A DNA stretch of 64,000 nucleotides. Source: Streptomyces odontomachi (GTDB lineage Bacteria > Actinomycetota > Actinomycetes > Streptomycetales > Streptomycetaceae). Below, piece after piece: positions 1-8,193 of this stretch. The notes under the pieces are model-generated. The model was not told the origin of the DNA, did not search any database, and saw only the letters and a list, made by a program, of their open reading frames with translations. The translations under genes were made by a program, and so were the position numbers. Positions within the stretch are counted from its first letter, which is position 1, and each line of letters starts with the position of its first letter. The stretch covers positions 186,001 to 250,000 of the forward strand of contig NZ_JAMJWG010000006.1 in NCBI RefSeq assembly GCF_024435355.1, given 5' to 3'.

Positions 1-642
1 GAGGATCCTGGTCATCGGCAGGTCGGTGCCGAGGGAGGCGCCCCGGAACTGCCTGCCGTAAGCGGCACCGGTGTCCTCGTCCTGTTCGAAGCGGTGCAGG
101 TAGGAGGCGTGCGCGGGGTCGATGCCGACCTCCAGCGCCTGGAGCCAGTTGCAGTCCAGGTAGCCCTTGAAGGCGAAGGTGTACGGCTCGGGGGCGATGA
201 AGCAGTCGAGCGCGGGCAGGCTCGGTGCGGGCCCGTCGCCGAGGAACGCCCACACGATCCCGTTGCACTCCCGTACCGGGTACGCACGGATCCGCACCTT
301 CGACTTGAGCCGGCCGTCCGGCGGTTCGGCGGGGGTGTCCAGGCAGGAGCCGCCGGCGTCGAAGAGCCAGCCGTGGAAGTAGCAGCGCAACCCGCCGTCC
401 TCCAGGCGGCCCAGGGACAGATCGGCACTGCGGTGCGCGCAGCGGCGGCCGACGAGGCCGAGCGTCCCGTCGTCGTTGCGGAACAGCACCAGGTCCTCCC
501 CCAGGACCCGGACCGGGACGACGGGGCGTGGCGTCTGGAGTTCCTCCGACAGCGCCACCGGCTGCCAGTACAGGCGCATCCAGGCACCGCCGGGGGTGCC
601 GGGACCGGTCTCGGTGATCTTCCGGTTGTCCTCCGCGCGCAT
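1..642 (-). CDS. Rieske [2Fe-2S] aromatic ring-hydroxylating oxygenase, alpha subunit (partial)
   Basis: The frame starts at ATG 642 behind AGGGGAGGG and runs off the left edge, leaving 214 N-terminal residues. It carries a Rieske cluster site: C-x-H (CAH, about residue 68) and C-x-x-H (CYFH, about residue 88) inside an N-terminal Rieske fold, followed by the start of the catalytic domain (NWLQALEVGIDPAHASYLH), which has the D-x-x-H-x-x-x-x-H type iron-site pattern. This layout fits the phthalate dioxygenase/vanillate demethylase-like group, which hydroxylates or demethylates aromatic acids using electrons from a separate reductase. The gene is divergent from an IclR regulator with a palindrome between them, so substrate-induced control is likely. 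The substrate cannot be read from the fragment. Confidence 0.9.
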   Translation of the reverse strand, partial: MRAEDNRKITETGPGTPGGAWMRLYWQPVALSEELQTPRPVVPVRVLGEDLVLFRNDDGTLGLVGRRCAHRSADLSLGRLEDGGLRCYFHGWLFDAGGSCLDTPAEPPDGRLKSKVRIRAYPVRECNGIVWAFLGDGPAPSLPALDCFIAPEPYTFAFKGYLDCNWLQALEVGIDPAHASYLHRFEQDEDTGAAYGRQFRGASLGTDLPMTRIL

Positions 643-681
643 GACAGCCCTCCCCTGAGATCTCTCCAGGTAGCCCAGAGT

Positions 682-700
682 GAGTTCGATTAGCGAACTC
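682..700. promoter_or_regulatory. Probable IclR operator palindrome between divergent genes
   Basis: A perfect inverted repeat, GAGTTCG at 682-688 and CGAACTC at 694-700 with a 5-base spacer, lies between the Rieske oxygenase start (642, minus) and the IclR start (811, plus). The 9-mer GTTCGATTA at 684-692 recurs in inverted orientation as TAATCGAAC at 792-800, just before the regulator start. A paired-site arrangement of this kind is usual for IclR-family autoregulation. Assignment to this regulator is inferred from position. Confidence 0.6.
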
Positions 701-810
701 TTGACTCCAATATGAGCACTGTAGGCAGCCGTGATCGTCCGCCACAAGGCCTCGAACACGCCACTGCTATATTCCAGGGCACTGTGTGCGTTAATCGAAC
801 GGAGCTGGGT

Positions 811-1608
811 GTGGCGAAGCTCAACGCGCGGGACGAGGAACGGCGGGCCGCACGCGAGGTGGCGGGCAGCAACCGGGCGGACTACTCCGAAGCGCTCGAA
901 CGCGGTCTGCTCGTCCTGACCGCCTTCGAGCGCGCCGAGGAACGGCTCACGCAGGCGCAGGTGGCCCGCAAGCTCGAGCTCCCCCGTGCGACCGTGCGTC
1001 GCGCCCTGCTCACCCTGGCCCACCTCGGCTACGTGGTTCCGGAGGACCGGGCCTACCGGCTCGGCCCCAAGGTCCTCACGCTCGCCTCGGCCTACCTGAC
1101 CACGAATCCGGTGAGCCAGGTGGTGCAGCCGGTGTGCGACCGGCTGGCCGAGGAGTTCCAGGCCTCGTGCACCGTCGCGGTACTCGACGGCGCGGCGGCC
1201 GTGATGATCGCCCGGGCGCTGCCGCGGCACGCACTCCCGCTCGGCCAGGGCATCGGCTTCCAGGTGCCCGCCGCCCGATCCGCCCTGGGCCTCGCCCTGT
1301 TGAGCGGCCTCGACGAGGAACGCCGCCACCACCACCTGGTGGCACATGCAGGACTCGACGACGGGGCGGTGGCGGCACTGGAGACGAGGATCGCCGCGGC
1401 GGCGGAGGCAGGCCACGCGTATGTCGCCGACGACGTGGAGGCCGGCTTCCACTCTCTCGCGGTACCCCTGCGCCGCTGGGACGGCACCGTGGTCGCGGCC
1501 CTGAACATGGGCACCGGTGTGGAGCGGATACCCGCGGCGCAGATGCACGAGCGGGTTCTGCCGGTGCTGCGGGAGACCGCCGCCGCGCTCCAGCCCCAGC
1601 TCGTCTGA
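811..1608 (+). CDS. IclR family transcriptional regulator (PcaR/PobR-like)
   Basis: 265 residues from GTG 811, chosen because GGAG sits 6 bases upstream and because starting there leaves the operator repeats outside the coding region; an in-frame ATG at 712 would swallow them. The N-terminal winged helix-turn-helix (about residues 25-85: EALERGLLVLTAF, then LTQAQVARKLELPRATVRRALLTL) is followed by the IclR effector-binding domain (about 100-260). The PcaR/PobR subgroup controls protocatechuate and 4-hydroxybenzoate catabolism and binds aromatic acids. Divergence from the Rieske oxygenase suggests it controls that gene and itself. The exact effector is unknown. Confidence 0.9.
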   Translation: MAKLNARDEERRAAREVAGSNRADYSEALERGLLVLTAFERAEERLTQAQVARKLELPRATVRRALLTLAHLGYVVPEDRAYRLGPKVLTLASAYLTTNPVSQVVQPVCDRLAEEFQASCTVAVLDGAAAVMIARALPRHALPLGQGIGFQVPAARSALGLALLSGLDEERRHHHLVAHAGLDDGAVAALETRIAAAAEAGHAYVADDVEAGFHSLAVPLRRWDGTVVAALNMGTGVERIPAAQMHERVLPVLRETAAALQPQLV

Positions 1609-1626
1609 GGCCCGGTTCCGGGCGAT

Positions 1627-1644
1627 GGCCGCGGGATCGCGGCC
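1627..1644 (+). terminator. Hairpin terminator downstream of the IclR gene
   Basis: GGCCGCG (1627-1633), loop GGAT, CGCGGCC (1638-1644): a perfect 7-bp GC stem starting 18 bases after the IclR stop codon. There is no strong U-tract, as is common in Streptomyces. Confidence 0.5.
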
Positions 1645-1835
1645 CCCGAACGGGAGTCAGCCGCGATGTCACAGGTGGCTCGTAGCGTTGCGGAAGCCGC
1701 GGCACGTGGCGATGTGAAGCCTCCTCCTGATCGGGACCGTACACATGTCGATTGGCCTAGGCACGGGCCGCGTACCTGATCGTCCACCAGGCGGGCGACC
1801 CCGCCCTCCTCGCGGAGGCCCGGCAGCGAGCCGGC

Positions 1836-2780
1836 ATGGAGACACCCGCCGAACACGGCTACCGCCTCGCGCAGGAGGGCAACCGTGCCGCGGCGGCGGC
1901 GGAGTTGCGGCGGGCCTACGAACCCCATTCCGTTCCCGTCGACTTCGGCCTGGCGCTGTACGCCGGGGACTTCGACGCGGCGGAGGCAGCGCTGGGGCGG
2001 ATCGGCGGCGACCTCGAGGAAGTTCATGTGGGATGCGTGGCCGTCGACCTGGCCTTCCGCCACGCCCGCGCGGCCGACGACCCGGCGATGGAAGCCGCTC
2101 TGAAGTTGCTCAGCCGGAACGAGTTCGCGCTCGGCGCATGGCATTACGCCCTGGACAACGGTTCCGCCCACCCCCTTGACGCCGTGGCCACCATCGGGAG
2201 GAAGCTGACCGCGCCGTCGTCGCTGCCGCCGTCCGACTACGAGGTGTACGGCACACGGTCATACGACTGGTGCCACGAGGCGTACTGGACATGCGTCCGC
2301 GAGCTCGGCGGTGTCGAGGCGGCGGACGGGGCCGTCCTCGAGCTCGGCCGCCTGCTCCACGACGCCGGTGACACCGCTGCGGCACGTGCCGCCTACGTAT
2401 GGGTCCGCGACCTCGGTCGTACGGCGGCGGAGGCCATGGCCACCGTCAGGCTCGCCCGGTTGCTCGACGAGACCGGTGATGTCGAGACGGCCGGCGCGGC
2501 GTACGAAGCAGTGGCCGACCACGTCCGCGAAGCACGGGAGGCACGTGAGGAGGTGGCCGGCCACGTCGAAGACCGGGTGACCGCCGCCATCGCCCGGATA
2601 CGCGACGAGGACGGGACACCGGCCGACCTCGACATCCTCGAAGGCAAGCTGGTCCGGCTGCACGGCCCCGGACCCGAAGCGGACTCCTACGCGGCGTCCC
2701 GGTACGCGCAGTGGCTGGCGGCCGAGGGAGACGAGAAGGCGGCGCGAGAGCTCTTGCTGAAGATCGCCCAGCAGGGCTGA
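1836..2780 (+). CDS. TPR-like helical repeat protein, possibly 5'-truncated
   Basis: 314 residues rich in Ala/Arg/Glu helices arranged like tetratricopeptide or Sel1-type pairs (for example GRLLHDAGDTAAARAAYVW, then ARLLDETGDVETAGAAYEA). No catalytic motif, signal peptide or membrane segment is visible, so it is probably a cytoplasmic scaffold. No Shine-Dalgarno sequence precedes ATG 1836. In the same frame, codons 1761-1835 back to a TAG at 1758 read AAYLIVHQAGDP and AEARQRAG, which look like coding sequence but contain no usable start. The gene may therefore be the surviving 3' part of a longer repeat protein. The specific function is not recognised. Confidence 0.6.
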   Translation: METPAEHGYRLAQEGNRAAAAAELRRAYEPHSVPVDFGLALYAGDFDAAEAALGRIGGDLEEVHVGCVAVDLAFRHARAADDPAMEAALKLLSRNEFALGAWHYALDNGSAHPLDAVATIGRKLTAPSSLPPSDYEVYGTRSYDWCHEAYWTCVRELGGVEAADGAVLELGRLLHDAGDTAAARAAYVWVRDLGRTAAEAMATVRLARLLDETGDVETAGAAYEAVADHVREAREAREEVAGHVEDRVTAAIARIRDEDGTPADLDILEGKLVRLHGPGPEADSYAASRYAQWLAAEGDEKAARELLLKIAQQG

Positions 2781-2825
2781 TCGCCGTCGGACCATCCGCC
2801 CTACCGGTACACGTTCGCTGCCGTG

Positions 2826-3818
2826 TCAGTGGCGCAGTGTCACTGATGGAGACTCGCCGAAACGCTTGTGGTACCGCGCCGAGAAACGACCGGCGTGCAG
2901 GAAACCCCAGCGTGCCGCGATCTCGGTCACGGTTGTGCTGGTGGGGTCGGCTGCGGTGAGTTCTTCGCGGGCGTGCCGGAGCCGGATCTCGCGCAGGTGG
3001 CTCATGGGAGTGGTGTCCAGGAAGCGTCGGAAGCCTTCCTGGAGCGTACGCACGCTGAGGCCGGTGGCCTCGGCGAGGTCCTCCACGGTGAGCGGTTCCG
3101 CGGCATGCGTTTCGATCAGCTCGGCGGCGCGGCGGATCGCCTTGGGCGCCGTGCCGCGTGGTGGTCCGTGCAGCAGGGCGGAGTAGTTGTTGGGTTGGGC
3201 GAGCAGTAACTGGCCCAGGAGCAGCCGCTCCAGCTCTCGCATGGCCAGGGGCTGGCGGGGGATCAGGCCATCGCCGTCGATCTCGTCGAGGAGCAGGTTC
3301 ACGACCCTGCGCCACGACCGGATCGCGGGTGCCGTCATGTCCATCCCGAGGTCGAACCGGATCGGTGCGTCCACCGGGCGTGCCAGCATCGAGCGCAGGT
3401 GTTCCTCGAGCCGGTCCCGTGCGATCCGTACCACGAGGTGAGGGCTTCCTGCACTGACGTGGATGTGGTACGTGCGGTCCACCGGGGGCACTCCCGCCCC
3501 TTTGGCGTCGTACAGGGCCCGTTCGCGGCCGTGGCTGAGCTCCGCCTGGCCGGCCAACGGGATCAGCACCAGATAGAAGCTCTCCTGTTCATGGGGCGCG
3601 ATATGGACACGGCCGCCGTAGTCCAGGTAGCACAGGCTCACCTGACTGGTGCGTATCGCGTGGAATCTGGTCTCGAACCGGCGCGCCTTGTCCAGCGCGG
3701 TGAGCCGGTGCGGGCAGAAGGCCTCGGCCACCACATGCCGGGCCTGGTCCACGTCCGCGGTGTGGAGTTGCTCGAAACGGGACAGCGGCAGACGCGTGGC
3801 GGGCGGCGGCGGGCTCAT
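2826..3818 (-). CDS. AraC family transcriptional regulator
   Basis: 330 residues from ATG 3818, preferred over upstream in-frame starts because GGAGG sits 5 bases before it. The N-terminal half is an AraC-binding-like cupin domain of the feaR/OruR type. The C-terminal 100 residues hold two helix-turn-helix motifs (LTVEDLAEATGLSVRTLQEGF, then TEIAARWGFLHAGRFSARYHKRFGESP), the diagnostic AraC/XylS signature. It is convergent with the repeat-protein gene and divergent from the membrane GTPase gene, which it may control. The ligand is unknown. Confidence 0.9.
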   Translation of the reverse strand: MSPPPPATRLPLSRFEQLHTADVDQARHVVAEAFCPHRLTALDKARRFETRFHAIRTSQVSLCYLDYGGRVHIAPHEQESFYLVLIPLAGQAELSHGRERALYDAKGAGVPPVDRTYHIHVSAGSPHLVVRIARDRLEEHLRSMLARPVDAPIRFDLGMDMTAPAIRSWRRVVNLLLDEIDGDGLIPRQPLAMRELERLLLGQLLLAQPNNYSALLHGPPRGTAPKAIRRAAELIETHAAEPLTVEDLAEATGLSVRTLQEGFRRFLDTTPMSHLREIRLRHAREELTAADPTSTTVTEIAARWGFLHAGRFSARYHKRFGESPSVTLRH

Positions 3819-4142
3819 GAGCGCCTCCATGGGATTGTCGTCGGGCGGCTGGCCGACCACGCCACGCAAACCGTACAAGGCCCGCGCCAAGTGGATATCC
3901 GGCGATCGCCCCGCGCTGAACACTGGTCCTGCGGTGGAGGGTTGGCGCGGGGTTTCCGTCGGGAGTGGACCTCCGCCATTTTATGCGAGCGGCGCCGGCA
4001 GGGGAGAGCGGATGTCCACACGACGAAGAATTCCTTCGCCGTGGCCGGCTGCTGCCGTCGAGGGACGGGAACCGAACGAACCACTCGCCCCAGGGGCCGC
4101 CAGCAGGCCCATGACGCACATCAATGCGGGGAATGAAGCGAA
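3819..4142. other. Divergent intergenic region, AraC gene / GTPase gene
   Basis: 324 bases without a convincing gene. It should hold promoters for both neighbours. A short inverted repeat, CGAAG (4024-4028) and CTTCG (4034-4038), lies 105-119 bases before the GTPase start, and an AT-richer patch (CCATTTTATG) lies near 3976. No clear -35/-10 pair was identified. Confidence 0.4.
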
Positions 4143-5423
4143 ATGGAATTAACAGCGATTGTCGGAGTCGTTGTCGTTGGCGGTGGCGTCCTGGCCGGGC
4201 TGCTGGTCCACCGAAGGCGGCGTGCACCACGAGGGCAGCAGGGGACACGGACCGGGGCTCCTCCCACACAGCCGCCACTGCCGCAGTTCAACATCGTCGC
4301 CGTGGGCCTCCCCGGGGCGGGCAAGACGGTGCTGCTGGCGAGCATCTACAACCGGTTCCAGACCCCGGCGGGTGGCCGGAGCTACTACTTGGAGGCCTCA
4401 GACGCGCAGGCGCGCGACCTGAACGCCGCATTTCACAGGATCAATGACACCTCGGCGCCCTGGCCGGCCGGGACCAGCACAGGTGAATTCAACCAGTTCT
4501 ACTTCGCTGCTGCGGCTCCCGTCCGCGGAAGTGGGTTCCATCGTGCTTTCACCATCCGCTACACCGAATACGCCGGCGAACTCCTCGTGGCGAATTCCCA
4601 GGACGGCGGCCGGAACCAGGGTCTGCTTCAGGACGCACTCTCCGAGGCGCACGCGGTCATGGCGCTCCTCGACGGGTACGACGTACTGCGGAGCATCAAC
4701 GGCGTCAGCAACGCGAAAGGGCGGCTCCAGTACGCCGTCAGCACGTTCGTCAACGCGCTGCGGCACGTCGACTCCTCCGTCAGCTTCGTCGTCACCAAGT
4801 GGGACCTGCTCCAGCAGACCGGGCGGACCGATGCCGAACTCGTCGACGAGGTACGCGATCTCCTCTGGTCCAATGACGCCTTCCGCTGGCTGGTGGAGCG
4901 GCAGGACGCCGAATTCACCGTTCGGTTGTTCCCGGTGAGCGCGGTGGGTCCCGGCTTCGCCACGGTCGACGACGCCGGGCAGGTGATCAAGACGGCGGCG
5001 GCCACCACCCGTCCGACCGGGGTGACGCTGCCGTTCGTCTCCGTGCTCCCCGATCTCTTCGACCGCACCGAGGTGGCGGCGCGCCACCGGGCCCGCCTGC
5101 ACCGTCAGCACACGCAGGAGGCCCGCGCCCGCCAGCAGCAGGCCGAACTCCGCTTCAACGTCCTGACCTCCGCCCTGGACCAGTTGAGTGGTCTGGTGCC
5201 GGGGGGCGGGCTGTCGGCGCACATCGTGCGCTGGATCGTCGGCGTGGACCCGGGCATCGCGCAGGAGGCCGGCCTGCCGCCGGACGTGGCCTGGCTGGAG
5301 ACGCACGACGCGCAGGACGGTGCGGGGTTGGAGGCCGCGCGGGCCATCGTCAAGGAAATGCGCCGGGAGATGGACGCCATGGAAGGCACGTTGCCGAAGT
5401 GCGTCCTGAGGAGGGTCGGCTGA
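4143..5423 (+). CDS. Membrane-anchored P-loop GTPase-like protein
   Basis: 426 residues. One N-terminal transmembrane helix (about 5-22) is followed by HRRRR, which predicts a cytoplasmic body. A GTPase-type domain follows: Walker A GLPGAGKT at 55-62, a Walker B/G3-like TEYAGE at 141-146, and a G4-like TKWD at 218-221 that specifies guanine. The stretch from about 310 is helical and Gln/Arg-rich (RQQQAELRFNVLTSALDQL). The next gene starts one base after the stop, so the two are surely co-transcribed and probably form one unit. The closest relatives known to me are actinobacterial TRAFAC-clade or double-GTPase proteins of unknown function, some found in conflict-system contexts. A biological role cannot be assigned. 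Confidence 0.65.
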   Translation: MELTAIVGVVVVGGGVLAGLLVHRRRRAPRGQQGTRTGAPPTQPPLPQFNIVAVGLPGAGKTVLLASIYNRFQTPAGGRSYYLEASDAQARDLNAAFHRINDTSAPWPAGTSTGEFNQFYFAAAAPVRGSGFHRAFTIRYTEYAGELLVANSQDGGRNQGLLQDALSEAHAVMALLDGYDVLRSINGVSNAKGRLQYAVSTFVNALRHVDSSVSFVVTKWDLLQQTGRTDAELVDEVRDLLWSNDAFRWLVERQDAEFTVRLFPVSAVGPGFATVDDAGQVIKTAAATTRPTGVTLPFVSVLPDLFDRTEVAARHRARLHRQHTQEARARQQQAELRFNVLTSALDQLSGLVPGGGLSAHIVRWIVGVDPGIAQEAGLPPDVAWLETHDAQDGAGLEAARAIVKEMRREMDAMEGTLPKCVLRRVG

Positions 5424-5424
5424 C

Positions 5425-6552
5425 GTGAGCGTACGCGAACGCGCCGCGCAGGCCGCCACCTTCACCCTCGCACGCGGTCGGGACGAGGGATACCGCGTCC
5501 TGACGGCTCCGGAGTTCCTGGTGACGGGCCACCGGACCCATGTCCTCTCCGACCTGGCCTCCGCCGGCCATCCCGACGGAGAAGTCGTCCACGACAGTGC
5601 GGAGCTCACCGGGGGGCGGTCGGTCTTCGTCTCCTACACCAGCCGTCCTGTCACGGCCGACGATCTGGACGAGCAGGGCCTGCGGCGTCTGGGGTCCCCT
5701 CCGCGGGACGCCTTCGGCCGTCCGCTCCGCATCGTCTACGGCGTCGCGTACCAGGGCCGCACCCCCCGTGACGTTCCGTTGTCTCGACTGGACCAGGCCG
5801 AGCGGGCCGCGACCGAGGCGTTCCGGGCGTTCATCGCCGACGAGAGCGGGTTCCGGCTCCGGGTCTCGCCACCGGTCGACGGACCTGTGCGGGGCGGGAA
5901 GGCGGACGGGAAGCAGGCACGCGGTCCGGTGTCCGATCCGGGGCGGCGGGGACCGCTCCTGGTCCTCGCGGGCGCGGCCCTGGCCGTGGTCTGTGCGCTG
6001 GTGCTGGTGCTGACCTCGCTGGGCACCTCCGACGAGCACCGGAGGAATCCGCGGGTGTCCGCGTCCGGGAGCAGCTCCGCGCCGGCGAGCACGAGGCGGT
6101 TCCCGCCGGCCGAACGGATGCTGTACGACAGGCTTTCCGGGCATGTGAAGGCCTGCGTGCCGGCCCGGGGTGCCGACCGGATCGGCGGCGCGGACGCCAC
6201 CCTGGGCTGCTCGGTCACGGACCGGCGACCCGATTCCCCCCTCTTCGCGGCAAGTTTCACCACGGCGAAGGCGCTGAACGTCTTCCTGGCCACGGAGGAA
6301 CGCAGGGAACGCGCCGACCGCCAAAAGGGCACACAGGATGGGAAGCCGTTCGCACGTGCCGAGGAGTGGAAGGGCGCCAGCGGGAGCACCGGGCGCGTCA
6401 TCACCTACCGGGCTGCCGACGGCAAGGCATGGGTCGTCTGGTCGTTCACGACGGGAAGCTTCACCGACGCGCACCAGAAGTACTTCATCGTGCGGGCATC
6501 CGGCAGGAACGCGGACGCGCTGTACGCGTGGTGGCGCACGCACCCGGTCTGA
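5425..6552 (+). CDS. GTPase-associated protein with one transmembrane segment
   Basis: 375 residues from GTG 5425, one base after the stop of the GTPase gene. The N-terminal 150 residues form a soluble domain beginning RERAAQAATFTLARGRDEGYR, which resembles the opening of the N-terminal domain of GTPase-associated proteins in Streptomyces (from memory, not tested). One transmembrane helix follows (about 176-198: LLVLAGAALAVVCALVLVLT). Next come a Ser-rich linker and an extracytoplasmic domain with two Cys (in KACVPA and LGCSVT) that could form a disulfide. The topology suggests a sensor linking an outside domain to an inside domain next to the GTPase. Function unknown. Confidence 0.55.
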   Translation: MSVRERAAQAATFTLARGRDEGYRVLTAPEFLVTGHRTHVLSDLASAGHPDGEVVHDSAELTGGRSVFVSYTSRPVTADDLDEQGLRRLGSPPRDAFGRPLRIVYGVAYQGRTPRDVPLSRLDQAERAATEAFRAFIADESGFRLRVSPPVDGPVRGGKADGKQARGPVSDPGRRGPLLVLAGAALAVVCALVLVLTSLGTSDEHRRNPRVSASGSSSAPASTRRFPPAERMLYDRLSGHVKACVPARGADRIGGADATLGCSVTDRRPDSPLFAASFTTAKALNVFLATEERRERADRQKGTQDGKPFARAEEWKGASGSTGRVITYRAADGKAWVVWSFTTGSFTDAHQKYFIVRASGRNADALYAWWRTHPV

Positions 6553-6611
6553 GCTTCCCGCGTCCGTGTTCTGCCGTCCCGCGGGCGGACTCGCTCGGTA
6601 GGGTCGGGATC

Positions 6612-7046
6612 ATGAGCGTCGAGGTGGTGGTGGTCCGTGCGGCGGACGACGAGTTGGTCGCGGCCTTTGCCCGCTTGCTGCCCCAGTTGTCGAGCACGGC
6701 CGGCGCCCTGGACCGCGACGCGGTGGGGCAGCTGCTCGGCTGCAACGCGAACACGCTGCTTGCGGCGCGGGTCGAGGGCACAGTGGTGGGGCTCCTGACG
6801 CTGGTGCTGCTCCCCCTGCCGTCCGGTCTGCGGGCCCGCATCGAGGACGTGGTCGTGGACGAGGCCGCCCGGGGACATGGCGTGGGGGGTGCCCTGACCG
6901 AGGAGGCGCTGCGCCTGGCGGCGGAGGCGGGCGCCCGCACGGTGGACCTCACCTCGCGTCCGTCGAGGCCGGCGGCGAACCGGCTCTACGAGCGCCTCGG
7001 CTTCGAGGCGAGGGATTCCAGGGTCTACCGCTTCGTCCCGGGGTGA
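6612..7046 (+). CDS. GNAT family N-acetyltransferase
   Basis: 144 residues from ATG 6612; upstream in-frame codons overlap the previous gene and have no ribosome site. The GNAT core is clear: beta-4 IEDVVVDEAARGHGVGGAL with the acetyl-CoA loop RGHGVGG, then AANRLYERLGFEARDS near the C-terminus. These small enzymes transfer acetyl from acetyl-CoA to amines. The acceptor is unknown. It sits alone between the GTPase pair and the convergent maleylacetate reductase gene. Confidence 0.85.
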   Translation: MSVEVVVVRAADDELVAAFARLLPQLSSTAGALDRDAVGQLLGCNANTLLAARVEGTVVGLLTLVLLPLPSGLRARIEDVVVDEAARGHGVGGALTEEALRLAAEAGARTVDLTSRPSRPAANRLYERLGFEARDSRVYRFVPG

Positions 7047-7079
7047 GGGGCGGCGGGTCGGTGCCTCCCCGGATGGCGC

Positions 7080-8135
7080 CTACCAGGCCTCGTCCAGGAG
7101 CCGCACGAGCGCGTCGACCTGCAGTGTACGTGGATTCGGGTAGGGCTGGGCCGCGATGCGTTCGGCGATGGCGCGCAGGCCGTCGCGCGGGACGCCCAGT
7201 GCACCGAGGGTGGTCGGGCCGGTGTGACCGCGGGCCAGTTCGCCGATGACCGTCACGGGGTCGCCGCCGGTGATCCGTTCGAGGCGGGCTGCGGCCTTCG
7301 GTGCGGCGGGGAGGTTGTAGGCCAGGACGTGGGCCAGGAGCAGGGCGTGGAGTTCGGCGTGCGGCAGGTCGAAGGTGCCGCCGAGGGCGTGGGCGAGCTG
7401 GTGGTGCAGGCCCATCCGGGTCTGGGCCAGGCAGCCGCCGGCGAGCCAGGCGGCCTGCTGGAGGCGGGCGCGGCCGGCCGGCCCTGACGGGTCGGCCAGC
7501 ACCTCGGGCAGTGCGGTGAGGATGCCGTCGGCCGCCTCGGTCGCCAGGGCGTCGCTCACGACGGTCGCGTCCGGCGCCCACAGCGCCTCGACCGCGTGGG
7601 CGAGCGCGTTCAGGGCGCTGGTCCTGGTGAGGCCGGGCGGCATCGTCCACGTGAGCTCCGGGTCGTAGACGACCGTGCCGGGCGCGATCGCCGGATCCCG
7701 GCGCGTCGTCTTCACGCCGCCCTCGGTCTCGCCGAGCACGGGGGTCACCTCCGATCCGGCGTAGGTCGTGGGGACGGCGATCTGCGGCAGCCCGGCGCGC
7801 ACCGCCAGCGCCTTGGCGAGGCCGATGGCCGAGCCGCCGCCGATCGCCACCACGCTGTCGGCGGCCCGGTCCCGCAGGAGTTCCATCGCCTCGGCGGTGA
7901 CCGCGACCGGTGTGTGCACCACGGGCCCGTCGAACCGCGCCGCCAGTCGGGGACCCAGGGCACGGGCGAGTTCGTCGGCGGCCGTCCTCGCCGAGCCGGT
8001 CGCGACGACCAGCACGCGGCGCACGCCGAGGCGTTCGGTCTCCTCGGGGATCGCGTGGCGTGCCCCGGGGCCCACCAGCACGCGGTGGGGCAGGGTCTCG
8101 TGGACGATCGGACGCCCGGTGGCGGGCTCGGACAT
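7080..8135 (-). CDS. Maleylacetate reductase (iron-containing alcohol dehydrogenase family)
   Basis: 351 residues. It reduces maleylacetate to 3-oxoadipate with NAD(P)H, the last specific step of hydroxyquinol and chlorocatechol degradation. The nucleotide-binding stretch AIGGGSAIGLAKALA, the TTYAGSEVTP loop and the His-rich metal region (HHQLAHALGGTFDLPHAE) follow the maleylacetate reductase branch of the iron-ADH family, and the length is normal. It lies 58 bases after the FMN reductase and downstream of the hydroxyquinol dioxygenase on the same strand, matching the pathway order. Confidence 0.9.
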   Translation of the reverse strand: MSEPATGRPIVHETLPHRVLVGPGARHAIPEETERLGVRRVLVVATGSARTAADELARALGPRLAARFDGPVVHTPVAVTAEAMELLRDRAADSVVAIGGGSAIGLAKALAVRAGLPQIAVPTTYAGSEVTPVLGETEGGVKTTRRDPAIAPGTVVYDPELTWTMPPGLTRTSALNALAHAVEALWAPDATVVSDALATEAADGILTALPEVLADPSGPAGRARLQQAAWLAGGCLAQTRMGLHHQLAHALGGTFDLPHAELHALLLAHVLAYNLPAAPKAAARLERITGGDPVTVIGELARGHTGPTTLGALGVPRDGLRAIAERIAAQPYPNPRTLQVDALVRLLDEAW

Positions 8136-8193
8136 GGCCGGTCGGTCCTCTCTGCTTCGGTGGGACGGGGCTGCTTCGGTGGGACGGGCTGCT

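Noticed and set aside
1092..2171. Long minus-strand frame opposite the IclR and repeat-protein genes
   Set aside because: It spans two well-supported plus-strand genes and has low-complexity composition with no domain.
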